A stretch of 38,934 nt of DNA from Sulfurimonas sp. Lineage in GTDB: Bacteria > Campylobacterota > Campylobacteria > Campylobacterales > Sulfurimonadaceae. This document shows positions 1 to 8,080 of the stretch, in pieces (positions within the stretch are counted from its first letter, which is position 1; every line of letters starts with the position of its first letter). Location: positions 1 to 38,934 of the forward strand of contig JAUZSC010000001.1 in the NCBI GenBank assembly GCA_030949825.1, in the 5' to 3' direction. The position numbers and the translations under genes were made by a program. Under the pieces are notes generated by a model. That model was not told the DNA's origin. It made no database searches and was given only the letters and a program-made list of their open reading frames with translations.

Positions 1-21
1 TATTAATTTATAGGAATCAAT

Positions 22-612
22 ATGAAATCATATATTAAACATCAAATCAAAAAATCATACGAAACTAAACTAGATATTTATAATAATGATGAACTTTTAA
101 ATAAAATAGAAGAAGTTTCAAAAAAATGTGTTGAAATTTATCACACAAATAAAAAAACTATTTTAGCAGGTAATGGTGGTAGTGCAGCAGATGCACAGCA
201 TATTGCAGCTGAGTTAGTCGGACGCTATGGTTTTGATAGACCTTCTCTTCCTTCTTTAGCACTTACTACAGACACTTCAGCTTTAACTGCTATTGGAAAT
301 GATTATGGATATGACCAAGTCTTTTCTCGCCAGCTAGAAGGTATGGGACAAGATGGGGATATATTTATTGGAATTTCTACCTCGGGCAATTCTATTAATC
401 TTGTTAAAGCATTCCATAGTGCAAAGAAAAAGAATATTTTTACGGTAGCTTTAGTAGGAAGAGATGGTGGTGAAATGGCAAAACAAGCAGATATATCTTT
501 AATTGTACCTTCTGAGTCTACCCCTCGTATTCAAGAATCACATATTTTAATTGGTCATATAATTTGTGATATTATTGAAAAAGAAATATTTGCTGATGGT
601 GTTAGTAAGTAG
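22..612 (+). CDS. gmhA: Phosphoheptose isomerase GmhA
   Basis: Cytoplasmic enzyme that isomerises sedoheptulose 7-phosphate to D-glycero-D-manno-heptose 7-phosphate, the first step toward ADP-heptose for the LPS inner core. The 196-residue protein has the usual family length and one SIS domain. Visible family landmarks are AGNGGSAADAQHIAAEL (about residues 49-65), STSGNSINL (about 119-127) and the C-terminal ESTPRIQESHILIGH segment, which carries active-site Glu and His. The ATG has a GGA ribosome binding site about 8 nt upstream. The next gene, gmhB, starts 3 nt after the stop, so the two are almost certainly co-transcribed. The start of the operon lies outside the window. Confidence 0.95.
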   Translation: MKSYIKHQIKKSYETKLDIYNNDELLNKIEEVSKKCVEIYHTNKKTILAGNGGSAADAQHIAAELVGRYGFDRPSLPSLALTTDTSALTAIGNDYGYDQVFSRQLEGMGQDGDIFIGISTSGNSINLVKAFHSAKKKNIFTVALVGRDGGEMAKQADISLIVPSESTPRIQESHILIGHIICDIIEKEIFADGVSK

Positions 613-615
613 TTT

Positions 616-1128
616 ATGAGAAAAGCTCTTTTTTTAGATAGAGATGGTGTTGTCAATATTGAAAAAGATTACCTCTATAAAATAGAAGATTTTGAATTTA
701 TCGAAGGTATCTTTGATTTGTGCCACTATTATCAGTCCCTTGGATATGAAATTTTTGTTGTTACTAATCAGTCTGGTATTGCAAGAAGCTATTATTCACA
801 AGAAGATTTTTCTTTGTTGAGTACTTGGATGGTAAAAGCATTTAAGTCTAATGGTATAAAGATTACTAAAGTGTACCACTGTCCACATCACCCCTCAATC
901 TCTGGAAATTGTACTTGTAGAAAGCCACATGCTGGAATGCTTTTAAATGCAGAAAAAGATTTTGACATAGATTTAAGTCGCTCTATTATTATAGGAGATA
1001 AAGAAACAGATATTGAAGCTGGATTAAAAGCCGGTCTCAAATATATGTATCTTTTTGATGAAACTAAGAATATAAAAGTGTCTAAAGCAACTAAAATAGT
1101 TTCTTCATTAAACGAAATATGGAAATAA
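616..1128 (+). CDS. gmhB: D-glycero-D-manno-heptose 1,7-bisphosphate 7-phosphatase GmhB
   Basis: HAD-superfamily phosphatase that removes the 7-phosphate from heptose bisphosphate between the kinase and adenylyltransferase steps of HldE. At 170 residues it matches the family. Motif I is FLDRDGVVN at the N terminus, TNQSGIAR forms motif II, and IGDKETDIEAG is the C-terminal acidic motif. The zinc-binding loop is complete: CPHHP followed by CTCRKPH (about residues 92-111). It follows gmhA with a 3-nt gap and precedes an asparaginase-like gene by 4 nt, so the three probably form one transcript. No anomalies are seen. Confidence 0.94.
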   Translation: MRKALFLDRDGVVNIEKDYLYKIEDFEFIEGIFDLCHYYQSLGYEIFVVTNQSGIARSYYSQEDFSLLSTWMVKAFKSNGIKITKVYHCPHHPSISGNCTCRKPHAGMLLNAEKDFDIDLSRSIIIGDKETDIEAGLKAGLKYMYLFDETKNIKVSKATKIVSSLNEIWK

Positions 1129-1132
1129 AAAA

Positions 1133-1615
1133 ATGTTAATACTAAATACTGGTGGAACTTTAAACAAAAGGTACAATACATTAAATGGAGAACTTGAAGT
1201 TCCTGTTGATAATATTGCTATTGAGAATATTTTAGATACTGTTCATATAAAATATAATGTTGCAGGTGTAATTTATAAAGATAGTTTAGATATGGATATA
1301 AATGATAGAAAAATGCTTGCTAGTATTATAATGGAATCCAAAGAAGACACTTTTATTATAATTCATGGAACGGATACAATGAGTGAATCTGCTGAGTTTT
1401 TAGATGAAATTTTTGAAGATAGAAAAATAATCTTAGTCGGCGCTATGAAACCTTTTGAGATAGAAGCTATTGAGTCATCCTTAAATCTAGGAATGGCGAT
1501 TGGTTTTGCTAAAGCAATTGATAGCTTTGGAGTGTTTATTTGCATGAATGGATATGTAGAACAATGTAGCAAAATTAAAAAAAACAGATTAAAAGCTAGG
1601 TTTGAGTGTGTCTGA
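1133..1615 (+). CDS. Single-domain asparaginase-like protein
   Basis: The 160-residue protein corresponds only to the N-terminal domain of type I/II L-asparaginases (about 330 residues). Two catalytic signatures are present: NTGGTLN near the N terminus, with the nucleophile Thr, and HGTDTM (about residues 80-85), with the second Thr-Asp pair. The C-terminal asparaginase domain, which completes the active site in the dimer, is absent and no remnant follows, because the ccoI start overlaps its stop. A family of short asparaginase-domain proteins is the likely home. Whether it hydrolyses asparagine is unknown, and I would not assign the activity. Its 3' end overlaps ccoI by 8 nt, suggesting translational coupling. 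Confidence 0.75.
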   Translation: MLILNTGGTLNKRYNTLNGELEVPVDNIAIENILDTVHIKYNVAGVIYKDSLDMDINDRKMLASIIMESKEDTFIIIHGTDTMSESAEFLDEIFEDRKIILVGAMKPFEIEAIESSLNLGMAIGFAKAIDSFGVFICMNGYVEQCSKIKKNRLKARFECV

Positions 1616-4010
1616 AAAAATAGCTTGTGCTCATTGTCATTTAGAGTTTGATGAATCTTTTTTAATTAAAGAGAATGAGCATTATTTTTGTTGTAAAGGT
1701 TGTCAAGGTATATTTCATCTTTTAAACGAGAAAGGTCTTGATAGTTTTTATGATAAAACGGGTGATATTACTTTAACTCCACCTAGTATAAATTATGAGG
1801 ATTCTAGTAATTTTAATATAAAATCATTTTATGATAAATTTGTTCGTACAAATAAAGATGGTTTTAGCGAAGTTTCTTTAGTTATTGAGGGGATTCATTG
1901 TTCTGCTTGTGTATGGCTTAATGAAAAATCATTACAAAAAATGGATGGAATTGTAGAAGCAAATATTAATTTTACAAATAATAAAGCAACGATTGTATGG
2001 GTTGATTCAATTCTTAAACTCTCCCAAATTATTGATATGATTCGAGCTATTGGCTACAACGCTTTTGCTTATGACGCTGATGTTCAAGAAGTTCGAGCAA
2101 ATGCAAAAAGACGTGAGTACTATTTACGTTTAGCAGTAGCACTTTTTGCATCTATGAATATAATGATGATAGCAGTGGCTCAATACGCAGGTTACTTTAC
2201 TGGAATGACACAAAGTATGAAAACTATTTTAAATACTGCTGAATGGATTTTATCTACACCTATTTTATTTTACAGTGGATGGATTTTCTTTCGTGGTGCT
2301 TACTACGGAGTAAAAAATAAGATAGTAAATATGGATATTTTAGTAGCAACTGGAGCTTTTTTAACCTACATTTATTCCATTTACATAACTGTTTTAGAAC
2401 TTGGTGAAGCCTATTTTGATTCTGTAAGTATGATTATTACTTTTGTGCTTATTGGAAAATTTTTAGAAGTGCTTAGTAAAAAGAATGCTGCTGATACCTT
2501 AGACATCATTGGAAAAAATATTCCAAGTGAAGTGAATGTATTAAGGGATAAAAAGATAGTTTCATGTTTAATCGCTGATGTAAATGTTGGAGATATTATT
2601 GTTGTATCTTCTGGTGAAAAAGTTTTATTTGATGGAGAGATAGTAAAAGGAGAAGGCTCTTTTGACGAATCAAGCCTTACTGGTGAGAGTGAGCCTATTT
2701 ATAAGAGTCAGTCTTGTTATGTAATAAGCGGTACGGTAAGCATAGATGCCAATATACATTTTCGTGCTACAAAAGATTTTGAACATTCTACACTTTCATC
2801 TTTAGTCTCATTGCTTGAATCGGCTATAAATAAAAAACCAAAAATTGAACAACTTGCAAATATACTTTCAGAATATTTTTCTTCTACTATATTGCTTTTG
2901 GCATTTGCAACATTTTTTATATGGTGGTTATGGCCCCATAGTTTTGAAGTTTCCTTTATGGTTGGAATCTCTGTTATTATTATTGCTTGTCCTTGTGCCT
3001 TAGCCCTAGCTACTCCTGTTGCAACATTAGTAGGATTAAGTTTAGGAGCATCTCGAGGTATACTTTTTAAAGAAGCTGCACAACTCGAAACAATGGCAAA
3101 TATTGACACACTAGTTTTGGATAAAACAGGAACTATTACGCTTGGGAAACCTGCTGTAATCAAAGAAACACTTTATAAAGAATTTGATAAAAATATTTTA
3201 TATTCACTTGTAAAATCATCTAAGCATCCAGTCTCTCAAGGAATAGTAGCTTATTTAAAAGAAGAAGAAGAAAGTATTGGTGAATATATCTTAGATGATT
3301 ATGTACAAGTTCCTGCATCTGGAATACAAGCACAATATAACTCGGATTTGATTTTAGGTGGCAATGCTAAACTTTTAAATACACATAATATTACATTTAA
3401 ATTTGACACTAAGCATACACTTTTTTATTTTACTATAAATAATGAAGTCCTTGGAGTGTATGAATTAACTGATACAATTAAAAATCATGCTAAAGAGTTA
3501 ATCCAAAGTGTGAAAAATAAAAATATTCATACAATTATGTTGACGGGTGATAATGAAAATATAGCTTCAAGTGTAGCAAATGAAATATGTATTAATGAAT
3601 ATAAAAGCGAACTAAGTCCAGAAGATAAAGCTAATTATATACAAAAACTTCACAGAAGTGGAAAAAAAGTAGTAATGGTTGGAGATGGTGTTAATGATAT
3701 TTTGGCATTAGCAAATGCAGATATTGGGATTGTTATGGGAAGCGGAAGTGACATAGCAATAGAAGTCGGGGATGTTGTACTTTTAAATAATTCCCTAGAA
3801 TCTTTAGACGAAGCATTTAAAATTTCACGCACTACATATGGACTTATAAAACAAAATTTAGGGATATCCCTCATTTATAATGCTGTAACTATTCCTTTAG
3901 CAATGGCTGGCTATATTATACCTCTTATAGCTGCGATATCGATGAGTGTAAGCTCTTTACTTGTTGTTGGTAACTCAATGCGTATACGCCATAAATGGAA
4001 TAAAAATTAA
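1608..4010 (+). CDS. ccoI: Copper-transporting P1B-type ATPase CcoI
   Basis: Inner-membrane P-type ATPase of the CcoI/FixI/CopA2 group, needed for supplying copper to the cbb3-type cytochrome c oxidase. An N-terminal Cys-rich segment (CAHCHLEF, then CCKGCQGIF) typical of FixI-type pumps is followed by a heavy-metal domain with CSAC. Then come membrane helices, the CPC metal-path motif (CPCALALATP), the phosphorylation site DKTGTITLGKP and the hinge GDGVNDILALA. A TTG six bases upstream is in frame, but the AGG ribosome binding site at 1598-1600 is correctly spaced only for the GTG at 1608. ccoS follows after 11 nt, which supports the oxidase-assembly role over general copper detoxification. 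Confidence 0.9.
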   Translation: MSEKIACAHCHLEFDESFLIKENEHYFCCKGCQGIFHLLNEKGLDSFYDKTGDITLTPPSINYEDSSNFNIKSFYDKFVRTNKDGFSEVSLVIEGIHCSACVWLNEKSLQKMDGIVEANINFTNNKATIVWVDSILKLSQIIDMIRAIGYNAFAYDADVQEVRANAKRREYYLRLAVALFASMNIMMIAVAQYAGYFTGMTQSMKTILNTAEWILSTPILFYSGWIFFRGAYYGVKNKIVNMDILVATGAFLTYIYSIYITVLELGEAYFDSVSMIITFVLIGKFLEVLSKKNAADTLDIIGKNIPSEVNVLRDKKIVSCLIADVNVGDIIVVSSGEKVLFDGEIVKGEGSFDESSLTGESEPIYKSQSCYVISGTVSIDANIHFRATKDFEHSTLSSLVSLLESAINKKPKIEQLANILSEYFSSTILLLAFATFFIWWLWPHSFEVSFMVGISVIIIACPCALALATPVATLVGLSLGASRGILFKEAAQLETMANIDTLVLDKTGTITLGKPAVIKETLYKEFDKNILYSLVKSSKHPVSQGIVAYLKEEEESIGEYILDDYVQVPASGIQAQYNSDLILGGNAKLLNTHNITFKFDTKHTLFYFTINNEVLGVYELTDTIKNHAKELIQSVKNKNIHTIMLTGDNENIASSVANEICINEYKSELSPEDKANYIQKLHRSGKKVVMVGDGVNDILALANADIGIVMGSGSDIAIEVGDVVLLNNSLESLDEAFKISRTTYGLIKQNLGISLIYNAVTIPLAMAGYIIPLIAAISMSVSSLLVVGNSMRIRHKWNKN

Positions 4011-4021
4011 AGGAAATACAT

Positions 4022-4237
4022 ATGGATGATTGGATAATAGTTATGATGATGAGCGTGTCTATCTTTTTAGGCTCAATTGCATTAGCTGGATTTTTTTGGG
4101 CTGTAAAAAATGGTCAGTTTGATGACGAAGATAAATTTAGAAATGCTACAAAGTTTGATGGTGAAGATGAGCTAAATGATGCTTATAAATTAGAGAAAAA
4201 AAGAGAAGCCTTAGAAAAAAACTATAGACCCGAATAA
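4022..4237 (+). CDS. ccoS: cbb3-type cytochrome oxidase assembly protein CcoS
   Basis: Small inner-membrane protein required for maturation of cbb3 oxidase, in particular for cofactor insertion into CcoN. The 71-residue product has one N-terminal transmembrane segment (about residues 4-27). It is followed by the family signature FFWAVKNGQFDD, and then a charged, coiled cytoplasmic tail. It lies 11 nt after ccoI, the same order as in many cbb3-using bacteria. AAAGGAAA upstream of the ATG is a good ribosome binding site. A hairpin overlaps the stop region. Confidence 0.9.
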   Translation: MDDWIIVMMMSVSIFLGSIALAGFFWAVKNGQFDDEDKFRNATKFDGEDELNDAYKLEKKREALEKNYRPE

Positions 4238-4252
4238 AAGGTCTATAAGTTT
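4219..4252. terminator. Bidirectional terminator between ccoS and cytochrome c
   Basis: TATAGACC (4223-4230) pairs with GGTCTATA (4240-4247). The outer AAAC/GTTT arms extend the stem with one bulged base. A-rich and T-containing flanks lie on both sides. It sits between two convergent genes and overlaps the ccoS stop, so it could end transcripts from both strands. Confidence 0.65.
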
Positions 4253-4258
4253 CAGAAA

Positions 4259-4547
4259 TTATTTACCGATTGTTTGAGCGAATGCTTCTAAATCTGCATC
4301 AGAATATTTAGCTACTTGACCTTTCATAAGACCTTTCATTGGACCACCGTAAGTTCCAGTTTTGTAACCTTTAAGTGAATGAGCGATGTCTGCGTGAGTC
4401 ATTTCTGAAACAACTTTAGATTTACCAAGAGCTTTTTTTAGACCAGTCTGCACCATGACAAGATGTACAAGCTTTACCATTTACTGCTGCGATTGATGCT
4501 GTTGCTAGTGCTAAAGTAGCGATTGTAGCGATTACGATTTTTTTCAT
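4259..4547 (-). CDS. Small monohaem cytochrome c (c553-like), apparent frameshift
   Basis: Periplasmic electron-transfer cytochrome. The start at 4547 has an AAGGAAA ribosome binding site and begins a signal peptide (MKKIVIATIATLALATASIAA). This is followed by the haem motif CTSCH, then in another frame the rest of the domain with candidate Met ligands in GPMKGLMKG. The two parts meet at a T7 run (4433-4439, A7 on the coding strand). One A fewer gives a continuous 95-residue preprotein, the normal size for this class. As sequenced, the haem frame stops soon after the run. A base-calling error is more likely than inactivation because both halves are intact. Position beside ccoI/ccoS suggests it donates electrons to the cbb3 oxidase (inference). 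Confidence 0.82.
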
Positions 4548-4577
4548 TATATTTCCTTAGGATTAATTTTCACGCTT

Positions 4578-4583
4578 ATTATA
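4578..4583 (-). promoter_or_regulatory. -10 box for the cytochrome c gene
   Basis: TATAAT on the minus strand, about 30 nt upstream of the cytochrome c start codon. No convincing -35 hexamer is seen, which is common in Campylobacterota promoters. Confidence 0.45.
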
Positions 4584-4603
4584 GTGCTTTGAGTCTTAAA
4601 TAC

Positions 4604-4631
4604 TTGTTAATGGATTATAGTGTATTATATA
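4604..4631 (+). promoter_or_regulatory. Candidate promoter of hldD-hldE
   Basis: TTGTTA (4604-4609) and TATATA (4626-4631), separated by 16 bp, lie 28 nt upstream of the hldD start. This is the only sigma70-like pair seen in the 112-bp divergent gap. Weak evidence in AT-rich DNA. Confidence 0.35.
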
Positions 4632-4659
4632 AGTAAATTAAACATTATTGGATAAATAA

Positions 4660-5667
4660 ATGAAATATATTGACGATGAATTGAAAGATAAAACAATTTT
4701 AATAACAGGTGGAGCTGGATTTATAGGTTCTAATTTAGCATTTTATTTTCAAAATAATCATCCTAATGCCAAGGTCGTTATCGTAGATGCTTTTAGAAGT
4801 GGTGAGACCTTATCTAACGGTAATCTAAAGAGTTTTGGGCATTTTAAGAACCTTTTAGGATTTAATGGTGAAGTAATTAGTGGCGATATTAATGATAAAA
4901 ACCTACTTTTAAACTTAGAAGTAAACTATAACTTTGACTATATTTTTCATGAGGCTGCTATTTCTGATACTACGGCACTTGAACAAGATTTGATGATAAA
5001 AACAAATGTTAACGCATACAAAGACCTCTTAAATTTGGCCTTAAAACATAATGCAAATATGGTTTATGCATCTTCAGCTGCTACTTATGGTAACGCTGAG
5101 TCTCCTCAAAGAGTAGGAAGAGAGTCTCCGCAGAATGTATATGGCTTTTCAAAACTTAGTATGGACAATATAAGTCGTGAGTATATGAAAAAAACAGACA
5201 TTTCGATAGTAGGCCTTCGATACTTTAATGTTTACGGAGCAGGTGAGTATTTTAAAAATACAACTGCATCTATGGTTTTACAATTTGGTCATCAGATACT
5301 TTCAGGTAAAAATCCTCGTCTTTTTGAAGATAGTGATAAGATTTTAAGAGATTTTATTTATATAGAAGACATTATTCAAGCAAATGTTAAAGCTATGCAA
5401 GCAAAACAAAGTGGCATCTACAATGTTGGAACAGGAAAGGCTCGAAGTTTTCAAGATATTGTAGATATATTACAGCATGAACTTCAAACAGAGCTTATCT
5501 GTGAATACATTCCAAATCCTTTTATTGGTTCGTACCAACTTCATACAGAAGCAGATATTGCATCTACTAAAGAAGTTTTAGGCTATGCGCCAAATTTTGA
5601 GATGGAAGATGGAATTAAGGCTTATGTCAAAGAGATAAAAAGAGTGTATGAAGAAGAGGTTAAGTAG
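4660..5667 (+). CDS. hldD: ADP-glyceromanno-heptose 6-epimerase HldD (RfaD)
   Basis: Converts ADP-D-glycero-D-manno-heptose to the L-glycero form, the last step in making the inner-core heptose donor. The 335-residue protein is an extended SDR-family member. The nucleotide-binding motif GGAGFIGSNLA lies near residue 18, the catalytic YGFSK is around residue 161, and LRYFNVYG and RDFIYIEDI follow as in family members. It overlaps the hldE start by one base (TAGTG), indicating translational coupling. The gene is full length, and no anomalies are seen. Confidence 0.93.
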   Translation: MKYIDDELKDKTILITGGAGFIGSNLAFYFQNNHPNAKVVIVDAFRSGETLSNGNLKSFGHFKNLLGFNGEVISGDINDKNLLLNLEVNYNFDYIFHEAAISDTTALEQDLMIKTNVNAYKDLLNLALKHNANMVYASSAATYGNAESPQRVGRESPQNVYGFSKLSMDNISREYMKKTDISIVGLRYFNVYGAGEYFKNTTASMVLQFGHQILSGKNPRLFEDSDKILRDFIYIEDIIQANVKAMQAKQSGIYNVGTGKARSFQDIVDILQHELQTELICEYIPNPFIGSYQLHTEADIASTKEVLGYAPNFEMEDGIKAYVKEIKRVYEEEVK

Positions 5668-7097
5668 TGGAAAATCTTAAAAAAGCAGAAGTGAATATTT
5701 TAGTTATTGGTGATTTGATGATTGACCATTATTTATGGGGAACATGTGAGAGAATTTCTCCTGAAGCTCCTGTGCAAGTTGTAGATATTACTAAAGAAAC
5801 CACCGTACTTGGTGGTGCGGGTAATGTTATAAACAACCTTAGAGCGCTTGGTGCTAATGTGAGTGTCTCAAGTGTAATAGGTGATGATGTAATCGGTATT
5901 GAGCTAATGGATATGCTAAAGTCTATTGATGTTGATACGAGAAATATTGTAACTGAAAAAGGGCGTAAAACATCTAAAAAAAGTAGGGTGATTGCATCTT
6001 CTCAGCAAGTAATCCGTTATGATAAAGAAAGTAAAAATAACATAGATTACCTTAGCGTAGCTAGCATCTTAGAATCAATAATGGAAACAGTTGATAGCTA
6101 TGATGTGATTATCCTCTCAGATTATGGCAAAGGAGTTCTTAGAGATACGCTATGTCAAGCAGTGATAAATATAGCAAACAAAAAAGATATTAAAGTCCTA
6201 GTTGATCCAAAGGGAAGTAACTTTGCAAAATATAAGGGAGCATACCTTTTAACACCAAACAAAAAAGAGGCTGTTCTTGCAACAGGTATAGATATTAAAG
6301 ATGAGAGTTCTCTTAAAAAGGCACTTTTACAATTAAAAAAAGATTGCGAATTGGATATTTCTTTAATCACCTTATCGGAAGATGGTATAGCTACTTATGA
6401 GCAAAAAGTTGAAATTTTTCCTACGGTGGCTAAAGAGGTTTTTGATGTTACTGGTGCTGGAGATACAGTTATCGCATCTATTGCTTTTGCTCTTGCCACA
6501 AACATGAGTATAGCAGACACTGCAAAGTTCTCTAATCTTGCTGCAGGTGTAGTTGTCGGTAAAATCGGTTCTGCAACAGTTACGCTTGATGAGATAGAAG
6601 AATATGAAGCAAGTTTACATAAAAGTACATCAGATGCACATATAAAAACATTTGATGAGATAGAAGCTATAGTTGCTCGATGTTCTTCCAATGGAAAAAA
6701 GATTGTTTTTACAAATGGTTGTTTTGACATCCTTCATGTTGGTCATGTAAAATATCTTCAAATTGCAAAAAGTTTTGGAGATATTTTAGTAGTTGGTTTA
6801 AACTCAGATGCTTCAGTGTCCCGTTTAAAGGGTCCAAGTCGTCCTGTTAATATTGCTGAAGATAGAGCCTATCTTTTAGCTGCACTTGAAGCTGTGGATT
6901 TTGTTGTTCCTTTTGAATCAGATACTCCCTTAGAACTTATTAAAATGATTAAGCCAGATATTTTAGTAAAAGGTGGAGATTATGAGGGTAAAGAAGTTGT
7001 GGGAACTGAGTTTGCAGGGGAATTAAAACTTGTTGATTTTGTTAATGGAAAAAGTACTACTAAAACGATAGAAAAAATTCAAGGAAGTACTTGCTAG
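5667..7097 (+). CDS. hldE: Bifunctional heptose 7-phosphate kinase / heptose 1-phosphate adenylyltransferase HldE
   Basis: Two-domain cytoplasmic enzyme of ADP-heptose synthesis, 476 residues, the usual size of the fused form. The N-terminal ribokinase-like domain shows GDLMIDHYLWG, ERISPEAPVQV and the catalytic DVTGAGDT (about residues 262-269). The C-terminal nucleotidyltransferase domain shows TNGCFDILHVGHVKYL (about 350-365). The start is GTG at 5667, sharing its first base with the hldD stop. The gene converges on waaF with a 4-bp overlap of the coding ends. Together with gmhA, gmhB and hldD the whole pathway is encoded within 7 kb. Confidence 0.95.
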   Translation: MENLKKAEVNILVIGDLMIDHYLWGTCERISPEAPVQVVDITKETTVLGGAGNVINNLRALGANVSVSSVIGDDVIGIELMDMLKSIDVDTRNIVTEKGRKTSKKSRVIASSQQVIRYDKESKNNIDYLSVASILESIMETVDSYDVIILSDYGKGVLRDTLCQAVINIANKKDIKVLVDPKGSNFAKYKGAYLLTPNKKEAVLATGIDIKDESSLKKALLQLKKDCELDISLITLSEDGIATYEQKVEIFPTVAKEVFDVTGAGDTVIASIAFALATNMSIADTAKFSNLAAGVVVGKIGSATVTLDEIEEYEASLHKSTSDAHIKTFDEIEAIVARCSSNGKKIVFTNGCFDILHVGHVKYLQIAKSFGDILVVGLNSDASVSRLKGPSRPVNIAEDRAYLLAALEAVDFVVPFESDTPLELIKMIKPDILVKGGDYEGKEVVGTEFAGELKLVDFVNGKSTTKTIEKIQGSTC

Positions 7098-8071
7098 AAA
7101 CCTAGCTCTTTTATAGCATCTATAACCTCGTCTGCTGTAATAGTAGTCATACATTCGTGGTGTTGTAGAGGACATTCTCTTTTCATACAAGGAGAACAGT
7201 CCATATTGTGCCGTACTATTTTACTTTTTTCGTTCATCCACTGCGATGTTTCTTCATGTTTTGTTGGTCCAAATATAGCTACTGTTGGAACTTGATATGC
7301 CGCTGCGACATGCATAGGTCCACTGTCATTTGTTATAAATAAAGAACATCCACCTATTTTTGCACATAATTCTTGTATATTTGTTTTTCCAGCTAAGTTT
7401 GTGTAGTTGGATACATTTTGAGCCATAAGATGCTGCTCTATATCTCCTGCCATTTCTTCTTCATTTGGTCCACCAAAAATTAAAATGTCAAAAGTATCGC
7501 TAAATGCAGATGCAACATGGGCGAACTTTTCAGGATACCATCGTTTCGCACTTCCGTAAGTTGCCCCTGCATTTATTCCTAAGGTAGGTTTTTTGAACTC
7601 TTCTTTTGTAATGTAGAGTTTTAGATTGGAGATAGCATTATTTTTATATGCATCATTATTTATTATAGCTAATTCTGAGTATTGTAATGCTAGATGCTGC
7701 TTAGAGTTTATTTGTGGAGTGTGCGAGAGTAAAAATATAGAGTGCCACGAACGCTTTGCAAGACAAACTACAGTACCTGTAAAGCGTAGTAAAAGAGATG
7801 AATAGACTTGGTTTCTAAATGTAAGGGCAAGATGAAATTCACCAAGAGAACGCGCTAGTTTATATGTAGCATAAAGTCTGTTTGATGATTTCTTTGTTTC
7901 ATCAACGATGGCTCTTTCACATTGTGGATGATGTTTTAAAGCTTCTATAGATATATAGCTTCCAAGAAATGTAAATCTAGCATCTGGATGAAACTTAGCT
8001 AAAAGTTCTATGGCTGGAGTCGCCATAATAGCATCGCCTAACCAGTTTGGTAAAATAATTAAAATACGCAT
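7094..8071 (-). CDS. waaF: ADP-heptose:LPS heptosyltransferase II WaaF
   Basis: Family-9 glycosyltransferase that adds the second heptose to the LPS inner core at the cytoplasmic face of the inner membrane. The 325-residue protein begins with the typical MRILIILPNWLGDAIMATPA. GINAGATYGSAKRWYPEKF (about residues 164-182) and ITNDSGPMHVAAAYQVPTVAIFG (around 243-266) match WaaF landmarks. The Cys-rich C terminus (CSPCMKRECPLQHHECM) is also typical. The ATG at 8071 follows an AAGGGAA site. The gene lies 9 nt downstream of the preceding minus-strand gene, so the two are probably one unit. Confidence 0.92.
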   Translation of the reverse strand: MRILIILPNWLGDAIMATPAIELLAKFHPDARFTFLGSYISIEALKHHPQCERAIVDETKKSSNRLYATYKLARSLGEFHLALTFRNQVYSSLLLRFTGTVVCLAKRSWHSIFLLSHTPQINSKQHLALQYSELAIINNDAYKNNAISNLKLYITKEEFKKPTLGINAGATYGSAKRWYPEKFAHVASAFSDTFDILIFGGPNEEEMAGDIEQHLMAQNVSNYTNLAGKTNIQELCAKIGGCSLFITNDSGPMHVAAAYQVPTVAIFGPTKHEETSQWMNEKSKIVRHNMDCSPCMKRECPLQHHECMTTITADEVIDAIKELGF

Positions 8072-8080
8072 GAACTTCCC

